From: Tigriopus japonicus
Taxonomy: Eukaryota > Arthropoda > Copepoda > Harpacticoida > Harpacticidae
Direction: 5' to 3'
NCBI GenBank assembly: GCA_010645155.1
Contig: CM021317.1
Location: forward strand, 11,535,636-11,599,635
DNA: 64,000 bases
Below, piece by piece: positions 1 through 11,400 of the stretch. The first letter of the stretch is position 1, and each line of letters begins with the position of its first letter. Under the pieces are notes generated by a model. The model was not told the origin of the DNA. It ran no database searches and worked only from the letters and a program-made list of their open reading frames with translations. The position numbers and the translations under genes are program-made.

Positions 1-2035
1 AGATGGAATTTATGGAAATTCATATTAAGTAATTTCCTTGATTTCTAATGCATGGAAACACTCTCAAACGACGAACAGACATTGAATTTGTGGTCCAAAA
101 ATTCAAAATGGAATAAAGGAACAGAAAAGATAAGCAAAATAAAGAACAAAATTCAAATTTAGTAATGTAAATCAAGCTACTCGTGTAATAGTGAGTATAA
201 GAGATCGAATTTTCGGAAAATCATATTAAGTAATTTTCTTGATTTCTAATGCATGGAAACACTCTCAAACGATGAGCAGACAATAAATTTGTGGTCCAAA
301 AATTTAAAATGAAATAAGGGAACAGAAAAGCTAGGCAAAATAACGAGCAAAACTCAAATATAGTATTGGTTGATCAAGCTTTTTGGGTAATAGTGAGTAT
401 TAGAGATCGAATATTTAGAAAATCATATCATGTATTTTTCTTGATTTCTAATGCATGGAAACACGCTCAAACGATGCACAGACATTGAATTCGAGGTCCA
501 AAAATTAAAATGGAAAAAGGGAACAGAAAAGATAGGCAAAATAACGAGCAAAACTCAAATTTAGTATTGGTTGATCAAGCTTCTCGGGTAATAGCGACTT
601 AATTATGGGAGATCGAATTTCTGGAAAATCATATCAGGTATTTTTCTTGATTTCTAATGCATGGAAACACTCTCAAACGATGAACAGACATTGAATTTGT
701 GGTCCAAAAATTAAAAGGGAAAAAGGGAACAAATGATAGGCAAAATAACGATCAAAACTCAAATATAGTTTTGGTTGATCAAGCTTCTCGGGTAATAGCG
801 AGTTTAATTTGGGAGATCGAATTTTTGGAAAATCATATTAAGTAATTTTCTTGATTTTTAATGCATGGAAACACTCTCAAACGATGAACAGACATGAAAT
901 TCGTGGTCCACAAAATTAAAGGGAAAAAGGGAACAGAAAAGATAGGCAAAATAACGAGCAAAACTCAAATATAGTATTGATTGATCCAGCTCCTCGAGTA
1001 ATAGCGAGTTTATTATGGGAGATTGAATTTTTGAAAAATCGTATCATGTATTTTTCTTGATTTCTGATGCATGGAATCACTTTAAAACGATGAACATATA
1101 TTGAATACATCGTCCAAAAATTAAAATGGAAAATGGAAACAGAAAAGATTGACAAAATAACCAGCAAAATTTAAATAAAGTATTGGTTGATCAAGCTACT
1201 CGGGTAAAAGCTAGTTTAATATCAGAGATCGAATTTTTGGAAAATCAATTCAAGTACTTTTCTTGATTTCTCATGCATGAAAACACTCTCAAACGATGAT
1301 CAGACATTGAATTTGTGGTCCAAAAATTGAAATGGAACAAGGGAACAGAAAAGATAGGCAAAATAACGAGCAAAACTCTAATATAGTGTAAGTTGATCAA
1401 GCTTCTCGGGTAATAGCGACTTCATTATGGGAAATCGAATTTTTGGAAAATCGCACTATGTATTTTTGTTGATTTTTGATGCATGGAAACACTCTAAAAC
1501 GATAAACAAACATTGAATTCGTGGTCTACAAATTTAAATGGAACAAGGGAACAGAAAAGATAGGCAAAATAACGAGCAAAACTCAAAAACATTTTGGTTG
1601 ATCAAGCTTCTTGGGTATTATCGAGTGTATTACTTGAAATCAAATTTTGAAAAAATCATATCATGTATTTTTTTTTTCTGATGCATGAAAACACCCTTAG
1701 ACGACGCACAGACATTGAATTTGTGGTTCAAAAATTTAAATGGAACATGGAAACAGAAAAGATAGGTAAAATAACGAGCAAAACTCAAATATGGTATTGG
1801 TTGATCAAGCTTATCGGTTAATAGCGAGTTTTTTTATGGGAGATCTAATTTTGGAAATCATATAATGTATTTTTCTTGACTTTGTTCAATTGAGATCACT
1901 CTCAAACGATGAACAGACATTGAATTCGTGGTCTTAAAATTAAAGTGGAAAAGGGGAACAGAAAAGATAGGCAAATTAACGAGCAAAACTCAAATATAGT
2001 GTAAGTTGATCAAGCTTCTCGGGTAATAGGGAGTT
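1..2035. repeat. Tandem satellite array, ~205-bp unit, about 10 copies
   Basis: A conserved core (ATGCATGGAAAC followed by CTCAAACGATGAACAGACATT) recurs at about 48, 249, 451, 657, 861, 1067, 1273, 1479, 1681 and, diverged, 1889. The spacing is 201-208 bases. Each unit also carries GGGAACAGAAAAGATAGGCA and TTGATCAAGCTTCTCGGGTA blocks. Copies differ by point changes and small indels, so this is an old or slowly homogenised array. It begins before the window and stops sharply near 2035. No open frame runs through it. A nucleosome-scale satellite is likely; whether it is centromeric, heterochromatic or a small local array cannot be told here. Confidence 0.93.
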
Positions 2036-3344
2036 AATAGTATAGTCTCACATAGATACCCTAAGATAGATATTGGCATTCGTAGGCTAACACACGGTGC
2101 CGATGATTCACGCTGTTTTTTGGTCAAGAGCATTCAGTTGAACATTCAGCTAATTTTTACAAAGTTCAACAACATAACAGAGTACTTCTTCTTTGCTGAT
2201 TTTGAAGTGATCTGACCTGGTGCTGGGGTTGCTCATTTTCTTAAGTGAAATCATATTCCCCACTGGCTACCAGCCTTCATAAACAGGTTTTTTTTCTTTA
2301 AGAAGCGACAAAAGGCAAGGCATCCCTGACTTTCGTGACTTCTGAGCAGGGTTGCAAATCAACCTCAAATTCGTGTTTCCTTATATACCAGAGCAAAGCA
2401 CCCATTCTCTAAGAGGTAACCCTACCCTGCCACCTCCCGTGAAAAAACTTGCGCAAGCCGAGATTTCACATCACTGAGTTTTTGTTGTCAATCACCCGAT
2501 CATGTGAATTAATCGGCCCCTGTTTAAACTCCACACTAATTGAAATTCACTTTTTGCATATCGAGTTAATACCTTAGACACATTTCCAGCAGACTTGAGG
2601 ATTTTCAATAACCAAACTGCCCTATCAGATGAGCGAAATAGTTTAGATGTGTTTCTTAGAAGAGAAGGTTCCTTTAATCATGAACTTCGGCTTCCCGCAT
2701 GATGAATGACGTCACAGACGTGACGTGCCGGGTTGGGCAATCATAGATTTGAATGCCAATCTCTGCCTTCTAGTATTTCTAGTCTCACATAGTCAGTCAC
2801 AAAGTGGCAGGCACAATTTTGAGGGACAAATTAGGGGCATTCAGGGAAAAAAGGGAAATAACTGGCTTGTCGGATTTTCGGGTTTAATGTCAATCAGGTG
2901 GGATTGAAGCAATCCTGTTGCAGGTGGAAGATCAAAGCAGAAATAAAAGTATTAAAGACTTTTTTGGGCAAGTTTGAATTAGTTGTTGATGTTGAAGTGC
3001 ACTTTTTGCCTGCCATGAAAGTTCACGGCTGGTTTGCTTTGGTGTGTTTCTTCATGGTTGACAAGTTGTTTGGTTTATGAAAAAAGCAAATAAACCAACA
3101 TCCTAACCAAAAGCAAGACAACACTTTCATTTTTAAGTGTTAATATTAGCTATGGATGTAAAGTGTTAATGAATTGAAATAACCTTGAATCAAAATCCAA
3201 AAAAGGGTTGGTCAAAGGAGAGTTCTCGATATTGATGTCGGTGTCGATGCCAAATTTGCAACTCCTTGTCATCCATCCCTAGCCCAATCCTCTTGAACCA
3301 GAGACCACCAAATGCTGGCCCGCTCGCCGAATGCATGGATGATA
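2036..3344. other. No gene seen; unique DNA after the satellite
   Basis: Unique, mildly AT-rich sequence. The small open frames at 2725-3080 show no recognisable domain and no good splice context. A perfect TGACGTCA palindrome lies at 2707-2714, with a half site just after it. Confidence 0.5.
2707..2714. promoter_or_regulatory. CRE/ATF-type palindrome TGACGTCA
   Basis: Perfect 8-bp consensus for CREB/ATF bZIP dimers, followed within ten bases by a TGACGT half site. No promoter was recognised beside it, so function is unproven. Confidence 0.25.
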
Positions 3345-4023
3345 CCTAGAGCCAGGAACCTCTCACCACAGGACGCGAACTTCAGCTGACGCGAAGCCCA
3401 ATGAGGCCCTTAAAAAGGTGCGGCTCTGCACTGAATTTGAACGAAATTGCCGAAAGACGATAGAAAAAGGTGTTTGATAGCAAACATCACTTCAGAACAT
3501 TGTTGCAGCATTAGATAGCGCTCCTTTTCCTGCCATTTATTTTATAATGATGCTTACTGTTCTCAGGAATTAGTCAAAACTGAGCTACTTCAGACCAATG
3601 TCTCGCACAAAAATAAGAATGGATCGCAATTAAACGCATGTATAACTTGAATATAATAAAACCAACTTCAGACAACGGGTTCAATTATACTCAGATAAAG
3701 TTTCATGAAAATTGGGCGTCTTTTTGGTAAACTGTGGCCATGTTATTAACAATAAAACTCACAGCCACAGTATCCACTCTCTTCTCCAGAAAACATCATT
3801 TTTAGTCAGTATTTTATCGTCTGAAACGCCTGAAATCCGGTCGATGCCAAATATCAACATTTTGACAGGCCAAACTGAGAGGAAGCACGAGATTGAACAA
3901 ATTATTTGGCAACTTATAGTTGAGTTGTTGATGATTCCCTCTGAATGGTTAGATTTTTTTTTTGGGAGGGGGCGGATTTTTTATACCGCTACAAGGAATG
4001 GGGTTCCCTGTAAAGAGAGTTAA
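3345..4023 (+). repeat. Dispersed repeat, forward copy
   Basis: Matches the reverse complement of about 31880-32575 over most of its length. Shared landmarks in order are CAGGAACCTCTCACCACAG, GCGAACTTCAGCTGACG, TTGCAGCAT, TCAAAACTGAG, a block around ACAACGGGTTCAATTATACT, and AAATATCAACATTTTGACAGG followed by CCAAACTGAGAGGAAGCA. The 3' part (3880-4020) holds AACTTATAGTTGAGT and CCGCTACAAGG blocks, which in the other copy are arranged around a tRNA-like segment. The frame 3712-4023 inside it has no known domain. Probably a non-autonomous mobile element; family not recognised. Confidence 0.8.
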
Positions 4024-4044
4024 TGATTAATATAGTTTATAAAA

Positions 4045-4260
4045 TTACCGTTTATATGAAATTTGATCTACCAATGAGTTACTGTTGGCAGATCTGTACA
4101 ACCCTTGAATAGTGGGTTGGTCAGGAAAAGTATTCGAAAATTTGTCCAATCCTGCCTTAAATGCTGTTAGAGGATCAGCTCCTACATATTCCCGACGAAG
4201 GCAAATAGGCAACAAATTGAACAATGAAGGAGCCCGATAAAGAAGAGAGGAGCACTTCAT
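4045..4260 (-). mobile_element. Non-LTR retrotransposon, C-terminal ORF2 fragment
   Basis: A 71-codon frame ends in the pattern LFNLLPICLRR, DKFSNTFPDQP, then SANSNSLVDQ. This layout (a LFN-LP block, a 'D-KF--IPD-P' block, then 'SNSL-DQ') is typical of the extreme C-terminus of Jockey-like ORF2 proteins in crustacean genomes. That match is from memory of the family, not from a search. Nothing upstream on this strand encodes the polymerase, so it is a truncated relic. It abuts the dispersed repeat at 3345-4023. Confidence 0.55.
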
Positions 4261-5345
4261 TATTCTATTTTGTGTGAATGAATCTCACTTTGACAAATGT
4301 ACAACTTTATTTCAAAAATTCCAACTTCAGTCAATGGGTTTAGCCATTGACAAGTTGAAGTAGCCCTAGCTGATTGCGGGCCGGCGCGAGAGCGCTTGAA
4401 AATTCAAAACAACACTTTCCAGCAAAACATGTTTCTTTGCTCGATGATTTAGTGTGCTGTGGTGAAAGTTGGGCCAAATTTTGAAGAAAACCATTAAAAT
4501 ACGTTCATTTGAGCCTCCCAAATAGGGAAAAAGGACCAATGAGGCTTTCACTAATGACTTAAATGGCCATGTGAATCAAAAGAGAAACAAAAATTATACA
4601 TTTTCTTAGATAATATTAATGAACAGAGATTATTCGATCTGATAACGCAGTTAAGAGCAGGCAGCACATAGTGAAATTTATCTAAAGTTATTTGCTCGCT
4701 CATGAAATATAAAGCCTTATAGGATATACATCCGTATTTCGGAAATGTTTTCTTAACATTTTTGAGACTTGAGATTTGTAATGTGCCATTTTTACCTGTA
4801 GCTAAGTAAAATAATGCAAAACCATCCTTGGATGATGACGGGATGTGAAAGCAGGATTGATCATAGAGTGGGTTAGGAACAAAAGCAGAGAGGAAAAAGA
4901 AGGAATTTTGAATAATTGTAAAGAACATTGTTGTGACACAACATAGTTTCACAAAATGTGATGGAAAAGGCACTAGACATTCTTGTGTCGTTGTTAGTTT
5001 AGAAATAATTTGTTGGCTTCAATATACTTTCTCTTTGCATTTTGGTACACCCATTGTACAATATGATAGTGCTTTCTAGATAAGAAAGTTAGCTGTATTC
5101 TTTATGAAATAGAATCGAAATATGCCCTTTTTGGCCTAAGTACGATTTAAACACTCTCAGCCAATGTGTAAGGATGACCTAGGATGACCTTTCAAGTGTT
5201 TCATATTCCATGTTGACAACATATGATTTTTACATTTGAGAGTCTAACAATTGTGCAATACCTTCTTAATGCAATTTACATAAATTTACATTTACATTGA
5301 GGTTATTCTTCAAACTACATTTATGGGGAATTCCGCGTTTAATAT
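4261..5345. other. No gene seen; AT-rich spacer
   Basis: AT-rich sequence between two retrotransposon relics. The minus-strand frame 4551-4973 (140 codons) has no recognisable domain and low-complexity codon use; I do not call it a gene. Confidence 0.5.
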
Positions 5346-6275
5346 GTGTCCTGCTGGCCAACATCTATGCAGGACTCAAATGCTCCATTCGTTCTGGTGA
5401 GGACCTACCGTCCGATTGAAATCGTCAAGTTTTTCAACTATGTCGGTTTCACCTTCACTACTCAACTCTCCTTCTCCAAGCATCTCAACCTTGCAATAAT
5501 CAAGGCTAGGGCCAGGATCGGATACATCTACAATAGACTTCCAATCAAGAACCTCCCTCTTCCAATAGTCCTTCAACTCTTCCGGACCTACATCACCCCC
5601 ATCTTCCTCTACGGCCTGCACCTCTGGCTTCCCAACTCCGCTCAATCCACCCTCAAATCCGCCGATGCCACCTTCACCAAATTCCTCAAAAGATACCTCT
5701 GCGTGCCCCAATATGCCAATAATGCATGGACGCATTTCCTATGCAAAACCGAGCCCTTCACCACCGGGCTAGCAAGGTTAGTGTCCAACAGTGTTAGGAA
5801 CCTGACCTTTCCGGAGGTGATATCTGGACACATGCTGTCATTCCTGGTCAAGGACTTGACAACACCCTATTGTCCTTGGCCCGAAATCCTTTCGGAATAT
5901 TGGCGGTCACGCACCTTCGTCCGGCTTCCTGCCCAACTCCATCAAAGACGGGAACTGACGAAGGACCTGTTCAATCTGACCCACCCTCTCTACTGCAATA
6001 ACCAAAACTTTCATCATATCCCTCTACCCAACTGCATCTGTACTGTCTGTCAATCCCCGCTTCATTTCTTCCATGTGCACTGAAACGCATTCTAGTCAAC
6101 TCAACTGTGATATCACAATTTTACTCATCTATTTATACGTTTTAACCATGGACATTGTCATTTAATCATGTATATGACCATACATGTTTATTTTTATTTT
6201 CATTTTATTTTATACTTCTGTTTTGACCTGCCTGACATGACCAAGAGTCGCAATAAACATTATTTTTTATTAAAA
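5346..6275 (+). mobile_element. 5'-truncated non-LTR retrotransposon (end of reverse transcriptase)
   Basis: The open frame 5346-6083 (245 codons) encodes the connection/thumb end of a reverse transcriptase: FNYVGFTFTTQLSFSKHL, then KARARIGYIYNRLP, LFRTYITPIFLYGLHLWLPN and TFTKFLKRYLCVP. The FNY-GFTF, KA-ARIG, YI-PIFLYG-LW and KFLKRYL signatures are typical of Jockey/CR1-like ORF2 after the catalytic palm. The palm (YADD box), the endonuclease and ORF1 are absent, so the copy is 5'-truncated. A short cysteine run (CICTVCQS) closes the frame. The AT-rich tail to about 6275 ends in AATAAA and probably is the element's 3' UTR. The frame is still open, which suggests a fairly young insertion. Confidence 0.8.
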
Positions 6276-7640
6276 GTTCTGAATAATAATTGCACTTTGG
6301 TGCAATCTTTTGTCTGAAAATATGAATCAATACAATGAAAAACCAGGTGTATGATGCCAAAATGGGATAATATTTGGTTCGGAAACAATTGGATAGGGAC
6401 AAATAGCATTGTATAATAAATGTGAACGTCATTTAAAGAAAGTAGAACATCTGTTTAATTGACCTTTAATAGAGACCTATGATACACTCACCAGAACATG
6501 AAAATTGTGTTAATAACAATTCCTTTGATGGAGGATAAACTAAAAAAATGAAAATGGTGAAAATGTACTTTCCAACATTGTGATTTTAGTATTAAGTTTA
6601 AGTTTCTAATACTATTAGCACCATGGTCACCACCAAGTTGAACGGGGTTGATGAGAAGTGGTGAACCTGAGTTTCACAAGAATGGCGTGCATAACGGTGC
6701 ATTTGATTACTATGAGACAGAGGCACATACATCGAAAATTCAAGACTGAATTCGTATAAAATAATGAACTCAGTAGTTCACAACTTTTTCTTATCGATTG
6801 GTCTCTCACATTAAGGTCTATTAAACACTAGAGGGAGTGCAATTACAAAATTATGTGTCACGCGTTGCCAACTATTGAGCGGACAAAGCGCGGGAACATT
6901 TGAAATGTATGACTAGCCAAGGATGATTCAACGAAGGATATATTACAGAATACCACTTAAGGCCGAGTTACTACAATGAAAATTCAACGGAACATTTACT
7001 GCTTTGAAATAACCTCTCATTTCAGTACAATGCCTTAGGCTGTTTTTCTGTAATTCGTCCTGAGAAGATGTCCTTGGACTAGCCAATGACAACCATGCAA
7101 TTGATGAATCAAAGGTGGAATTAAATGTGTTTTTGGGTCATATTTTGCTATTGCTAGTGGTCACTTTCTTGAAATAACCAAGACGTCACTAGGTGACCAT
7201 GCCTTGGATTTGAATACTACCACCAGGAACTTTTTTGCCATTATATTGAATAACTCACTGATAGGAAGAACACAAAGTAACCTTTTGCGTTAGGGCTAAT
7301 CTAACACATATATAGACAAAAACTAACTCGTGGTTTAAGAACGAGTTTTAAAAAAAAGTTTGGTGTAGATTCGCAGTTTGGTCACATTGACTGTCCGCTC
7401 AACATTTGTGAGGGAGACATTTTCCTCACAAATTCAAGGCATTCCGCCCCCTTTGCTAAATCAGCTTGACGAAAGCCGGCACGCTATCTAGTATTTGAAC
7501 TTTAACGATCTATGGTCTCTCGGGTCATTTGGGGCGTTAAAAATCAACAACCAACAGCCGGGTTCGCATCCTCGTCTGTAAGTATATGAATGATCGGGCG
7601 CACGAGATTCCTCCTGTCAAGAACACTTCCTTAAGCCACG
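6276..7640. other. No gene seen
   Basis: Unremarkable sequence; frames at 6205-6432 and 6627-6809 are short and featureless. No clear repeat boundary was recognised. Confidence 0.45.
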
Positions 7641-7792
7641 GACGGTGGAGTACGTAAGAGACCGACCAAGTACGCCAAGAAGACACCGACCCACCCACCG
7701 ACCGACCGACCGACCGATGGAAGGACCGCCGAGTGATCATTGGCGAGAGCGCATTGAGACCAAAATCACCCACTCTCACGGCCCTAAACACA

Positions 7793-7831
<39 letters not shown>

Positions 7832-8456
7832 GATATATTTATACACACACACGATCTCAACAGCTCGCCCATCTTCGTCGACGTCCTCATCTAAGTTGTT
7901 GCGGTCATCGTCATCTCAATCCGTTTAGCCATCATCATCATCATCATCGTCGTCATCATCATTATCATCATGAGCATTGATGAGCGCTTCTTTGGCCTGT
8001 CAGGCTCGTCGGGATAAACACGTCCTTCACTTGACTTGAGCTCGCCTAACTAACAACTACTTCTGACTCGTTCTCCTTTGCTTGTTGCACGCTCAATCCA
8101 CCGACGCCACGCACGCCACACACGCTCAATCATAATAATAATAATAATAGTAGTAATACTACATACTACACTCGGCCTTTATCGAGATTCAATCCTTGAC
8201 TGGCTAGCTGAGTGGCCGGTGGGCCTCGCTGATCGACTGACTGACCAAGGCCCTCCATCGAATCGTACGATGGACAAGAAGACATGAGGGGTGCACCTTG
8301 GTTGAGCCTATGACAGTTCGTGTCAGACTGCCTCCTTCCCTCCCTTCCTCCCCAATCCAGTACGCGTTGAGCGCCACCCACACTCCGGGTTCGTATCCCG
8401 CCCAAATTGGCCTTACTTCATCCCCGAATCGTGATCGGTGAGCCCGCTCGTTCATC
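7641..8456 (+). promoter_or_regulatory. Upstream region of the ceramide synthase gene, microsatellite-rich
   Basis: Contains an (ACCG)n run near 7690-7715, a (CA)n run at about 7788-7831 with a further short CA block near 7843-7852, a CATCAT-type run near 7928-7970 and an AAT-type run near 8131-8150. The following gene starts at 8457. No convincing TATA box was found. The frames here (for example 7645-7980) are translations of the microsatellites. Confidence 0.4.
7788..7831. repeat. (CA)n microsatellite
   Basis: About 20 CA dinucleotides in a nearly uninterrupted run, ending before GATATATTTATA. Likely length-polymorphic. Confidence 0.9.
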
Positions 8457-11400
8457 ATGGGTGTGTCCCATTGGGTGGACTCGTTTTGGGATGATGAGCT
8501 CTGGCTTCCGCCCAATGTCACGTGGAAAGACTTGGAATCCACGGACATCGTGCAATATGCCAATTTCTACGACCTTTGGCTACCCATTCCCGCCGCTTTC
8601 ATCGTCATGGGCCTTCGAATACTGGTTGAAAGGTAGGTCTTATACTTTCACTTTTAACAACGCGTCATTTGTGTCAGTCATCATGGAATAGTCCTGGCCG
8701 AGTACGTGATTGAATTCCCCAACCAACCCATTATTGAACTCCAAAATTTAATTATGTAATCGGTGCCAACACGTCTTGTCTTGATTTTGTGGCTAGCTAT
8801 CGAAGTTCAGGCGCAGGTCTTTGAGCTTGAGAATATCTCGTATAATTAGGGCGCATTAAACAGTTCTCATTGTGCTGACCCCCTGCCGAATCACCCAATG
8901 ACCGACGAACGCGTCTCACGAGGCAACGGTCGTGATCTGAATTTGGTCTCGTTTTACGAATGTCATGTCGGGTTCGGTCCAACTCAATTGAGTCATGGGA
9001 AATTCGGGAAATTTGATATCTTTGGCTGCTGAAAGTCGCATTGATATTCACTTTTTTTCAGGTACATATTCCGTCCTTTCGGGGTCCAACTGGGCCTGCG
9101 GCCTCATCGCCATCGACCCGCCCCGCCCAATTCCACACTAGAGCGACAGTTCCACAAATCGCCGCGGGTCAGTCATGACGAGACCACTTTATTGGCCTCG
9201 CAAACCAAGATGTCCACCCGTCAAATAGAGCGATGGTTCCGCAAACGAGTCGCTCAAGACCGGCCCACCACTTTGGAAAAATTTGCCGAAACCGGGTAAG
9301 ACTGAACATGAAAGGAAAGACTTGGCATTGAATGCCCATTTTATGGGCTGTTTGTGTGTTTCCGGATTCTTCAGGTGGCGCTGGCTGTACTATTCGTTCA
9401 TGTTCGTGTACGGGTTGATGTGTCTTTGGGACAAGCCCTGGCTGTGGGACATTCGCCATTGTTGGTTTCATTACCCTCGTCATCCGGTGCCCCAAGGCGT
9501 GTGGTGGTATTACATGGTGGAGTTGAGCTTTTATTGGTCGTTGGCCATTTCGCAGTTCTTTGATGTGAAACGAAAGGACTTTTGGGAAATGTTCATCCAC
9601 CATGCCATCACCATCCTACTCATGTCCATGTCGTGGACTTGCAATCTGACCCGAGTGGGAACACTCGTTCTAGTTATTCATGACTGTGCAGACATTCTCC
9701 TAGAGGTGAGTCTCTCGCTTACTCCACTCATTCGCTCACTCAAAAGTGGCCCCCAACAGTGTCCTGCCCTTAGGAACTGGATCATCAAAGTGTTTCATAC
9801 CTTTGCCCGTTTTTATTTTTATTTTCGGAGGGTGTGGCAATTCCGGATGACTCATCATATGAAAGCTGCTTTGTGAAAGGACATCTTTATCGATCGGCTA
9901 AATGCAACCTAGTCCAATTTCAATTAGATTAGATCAGTTAGATTCGACTGGAGCTTTATTCCTTCTTAATCAAGCCAGACACATGATGTCGGCTTGAATT
10001 GTCAAAGACTGTTCATTTATTCGAAAAGAACTTATGATTGGGAGGGATTTGGAATGCTTAAACATAAAGAGCCATGCCCATACCAATTGACACGTGTAAG
10101 CTAAGGCAAAGCTTTTCCTTTAGTTATGATCTTCACTGGAATTACTGGCAGACGGTATCACAAAATGCAGAACCGGTTTTTTTCTTAATGGTACCTGATG
10201 CTACTTTAAACTAATCGATTATTTTCTCTAGAATTGAACCATCAAGAAGTGCTGAAGGGCCAAGGCTTAATTTTTTACCAAACATGCATATTTGATAACG
10301 ATAAATGAATTCCCTTTTTTAATTTAGAATTATTTTTTGATTTTGGGCCTCCGTAGCTTCATTGGCTCAGAATAAAACAGGTCTAACATGCCCCATCAAC
10401 TTTTGCAAACGAACTGAAAAATAATCGAATACACTTATCCGTAATTTGGTTCAGTGCTCTATTGCGGAAGAAAGGTCCGTCAAAAAGGATAATTTTTTTA
10501 ATCATAAAATAGGCCTACTACGCATACAATAATTCTTAAGCCGATTCAAAATTAGCCATTATATCTTGCGAGTTTTGTCCAATCCAACAACTTATTCCTT
10601 TCAGTAGTTCATAGAGTATTATTGCAAAATCTGTCATCATGCTTCCTCTGTCTTGAGATGGCTTCCAACTTTCGTGATCAGATCAGATCATATTTCGATT
10701 CCTGTTGTTTTGACGTAATTTAGGCCTAAGTAGAGACTGAAAGAGACGCAAATCACGCTCAACAACCTTCGTTGGAGGCAGATAGAGAAAATGGGCATAA
10801 ACAGCGGGACTCTTTAAGGGTTCTAAACTCATCGCAAGACCAAACAAAGTGTTTGGACGAATACATCTTTCCTTTATCTTTGTAGTCGATTTTAAACCTG
10901 AAAGTGTTGCTCCCAAAAACACAAAAAATATTCGGCTCATTTCCGAGGTTTGGGGCTCCTTTTTTACATTCCCTCTCGACGAAAGTTTTCTTTGTCCTGT
11001 TAATGTGAAGAGGACTAATAAATCTGCACTAGTTTGACATGAGTTCTACCATGATGACCTCAAACAAAGTTTGGAAAGTCTCCAAAGCTACGACAGGAAT
11101 TCCATGGGTACTTTTGGCTTGCCTGGCCCATAGTTCGATAAATCACTTTTGTTATCCTCAACATCAAAACATTTCCCACATCCCAATGCGCCATTGTAGA
11201 TACAAATGAGTATCGTACATGCTATGAGTGAAATATAGCTATTGAATGCTTTGTTGCGCAAATTTGAAGGTTATGTGCAAAAAAGAAATGAAATCGTAGC
11301 CATTTTCATGAAGCTGGATTATTTGACCTGTTTTAGTGGCCCAAGATTTGAATTCTCAAAAAGTTACAAAGTCGTAACGAAGCGAGGTATTTCTCATTTG

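Noticed and set aside
1..2035. CRISPR-like regular repeats
   Set aside because: Units are ~205 bases and similar along their whole length, with no short repeat/unique spacer pattern; the genome is eukaryotic.
7645..7980. His/Thr-rich frames over the microsatellites
   Set aside because: Translated CA and CAT repeats, not protein-coding.
8390..8403. B-box-like GGGTTCGTATCCC
   Set aside because: No matching A box at the right distance and no tRNA fold; a similar lone motif near 7560 was rejected for the same reason.
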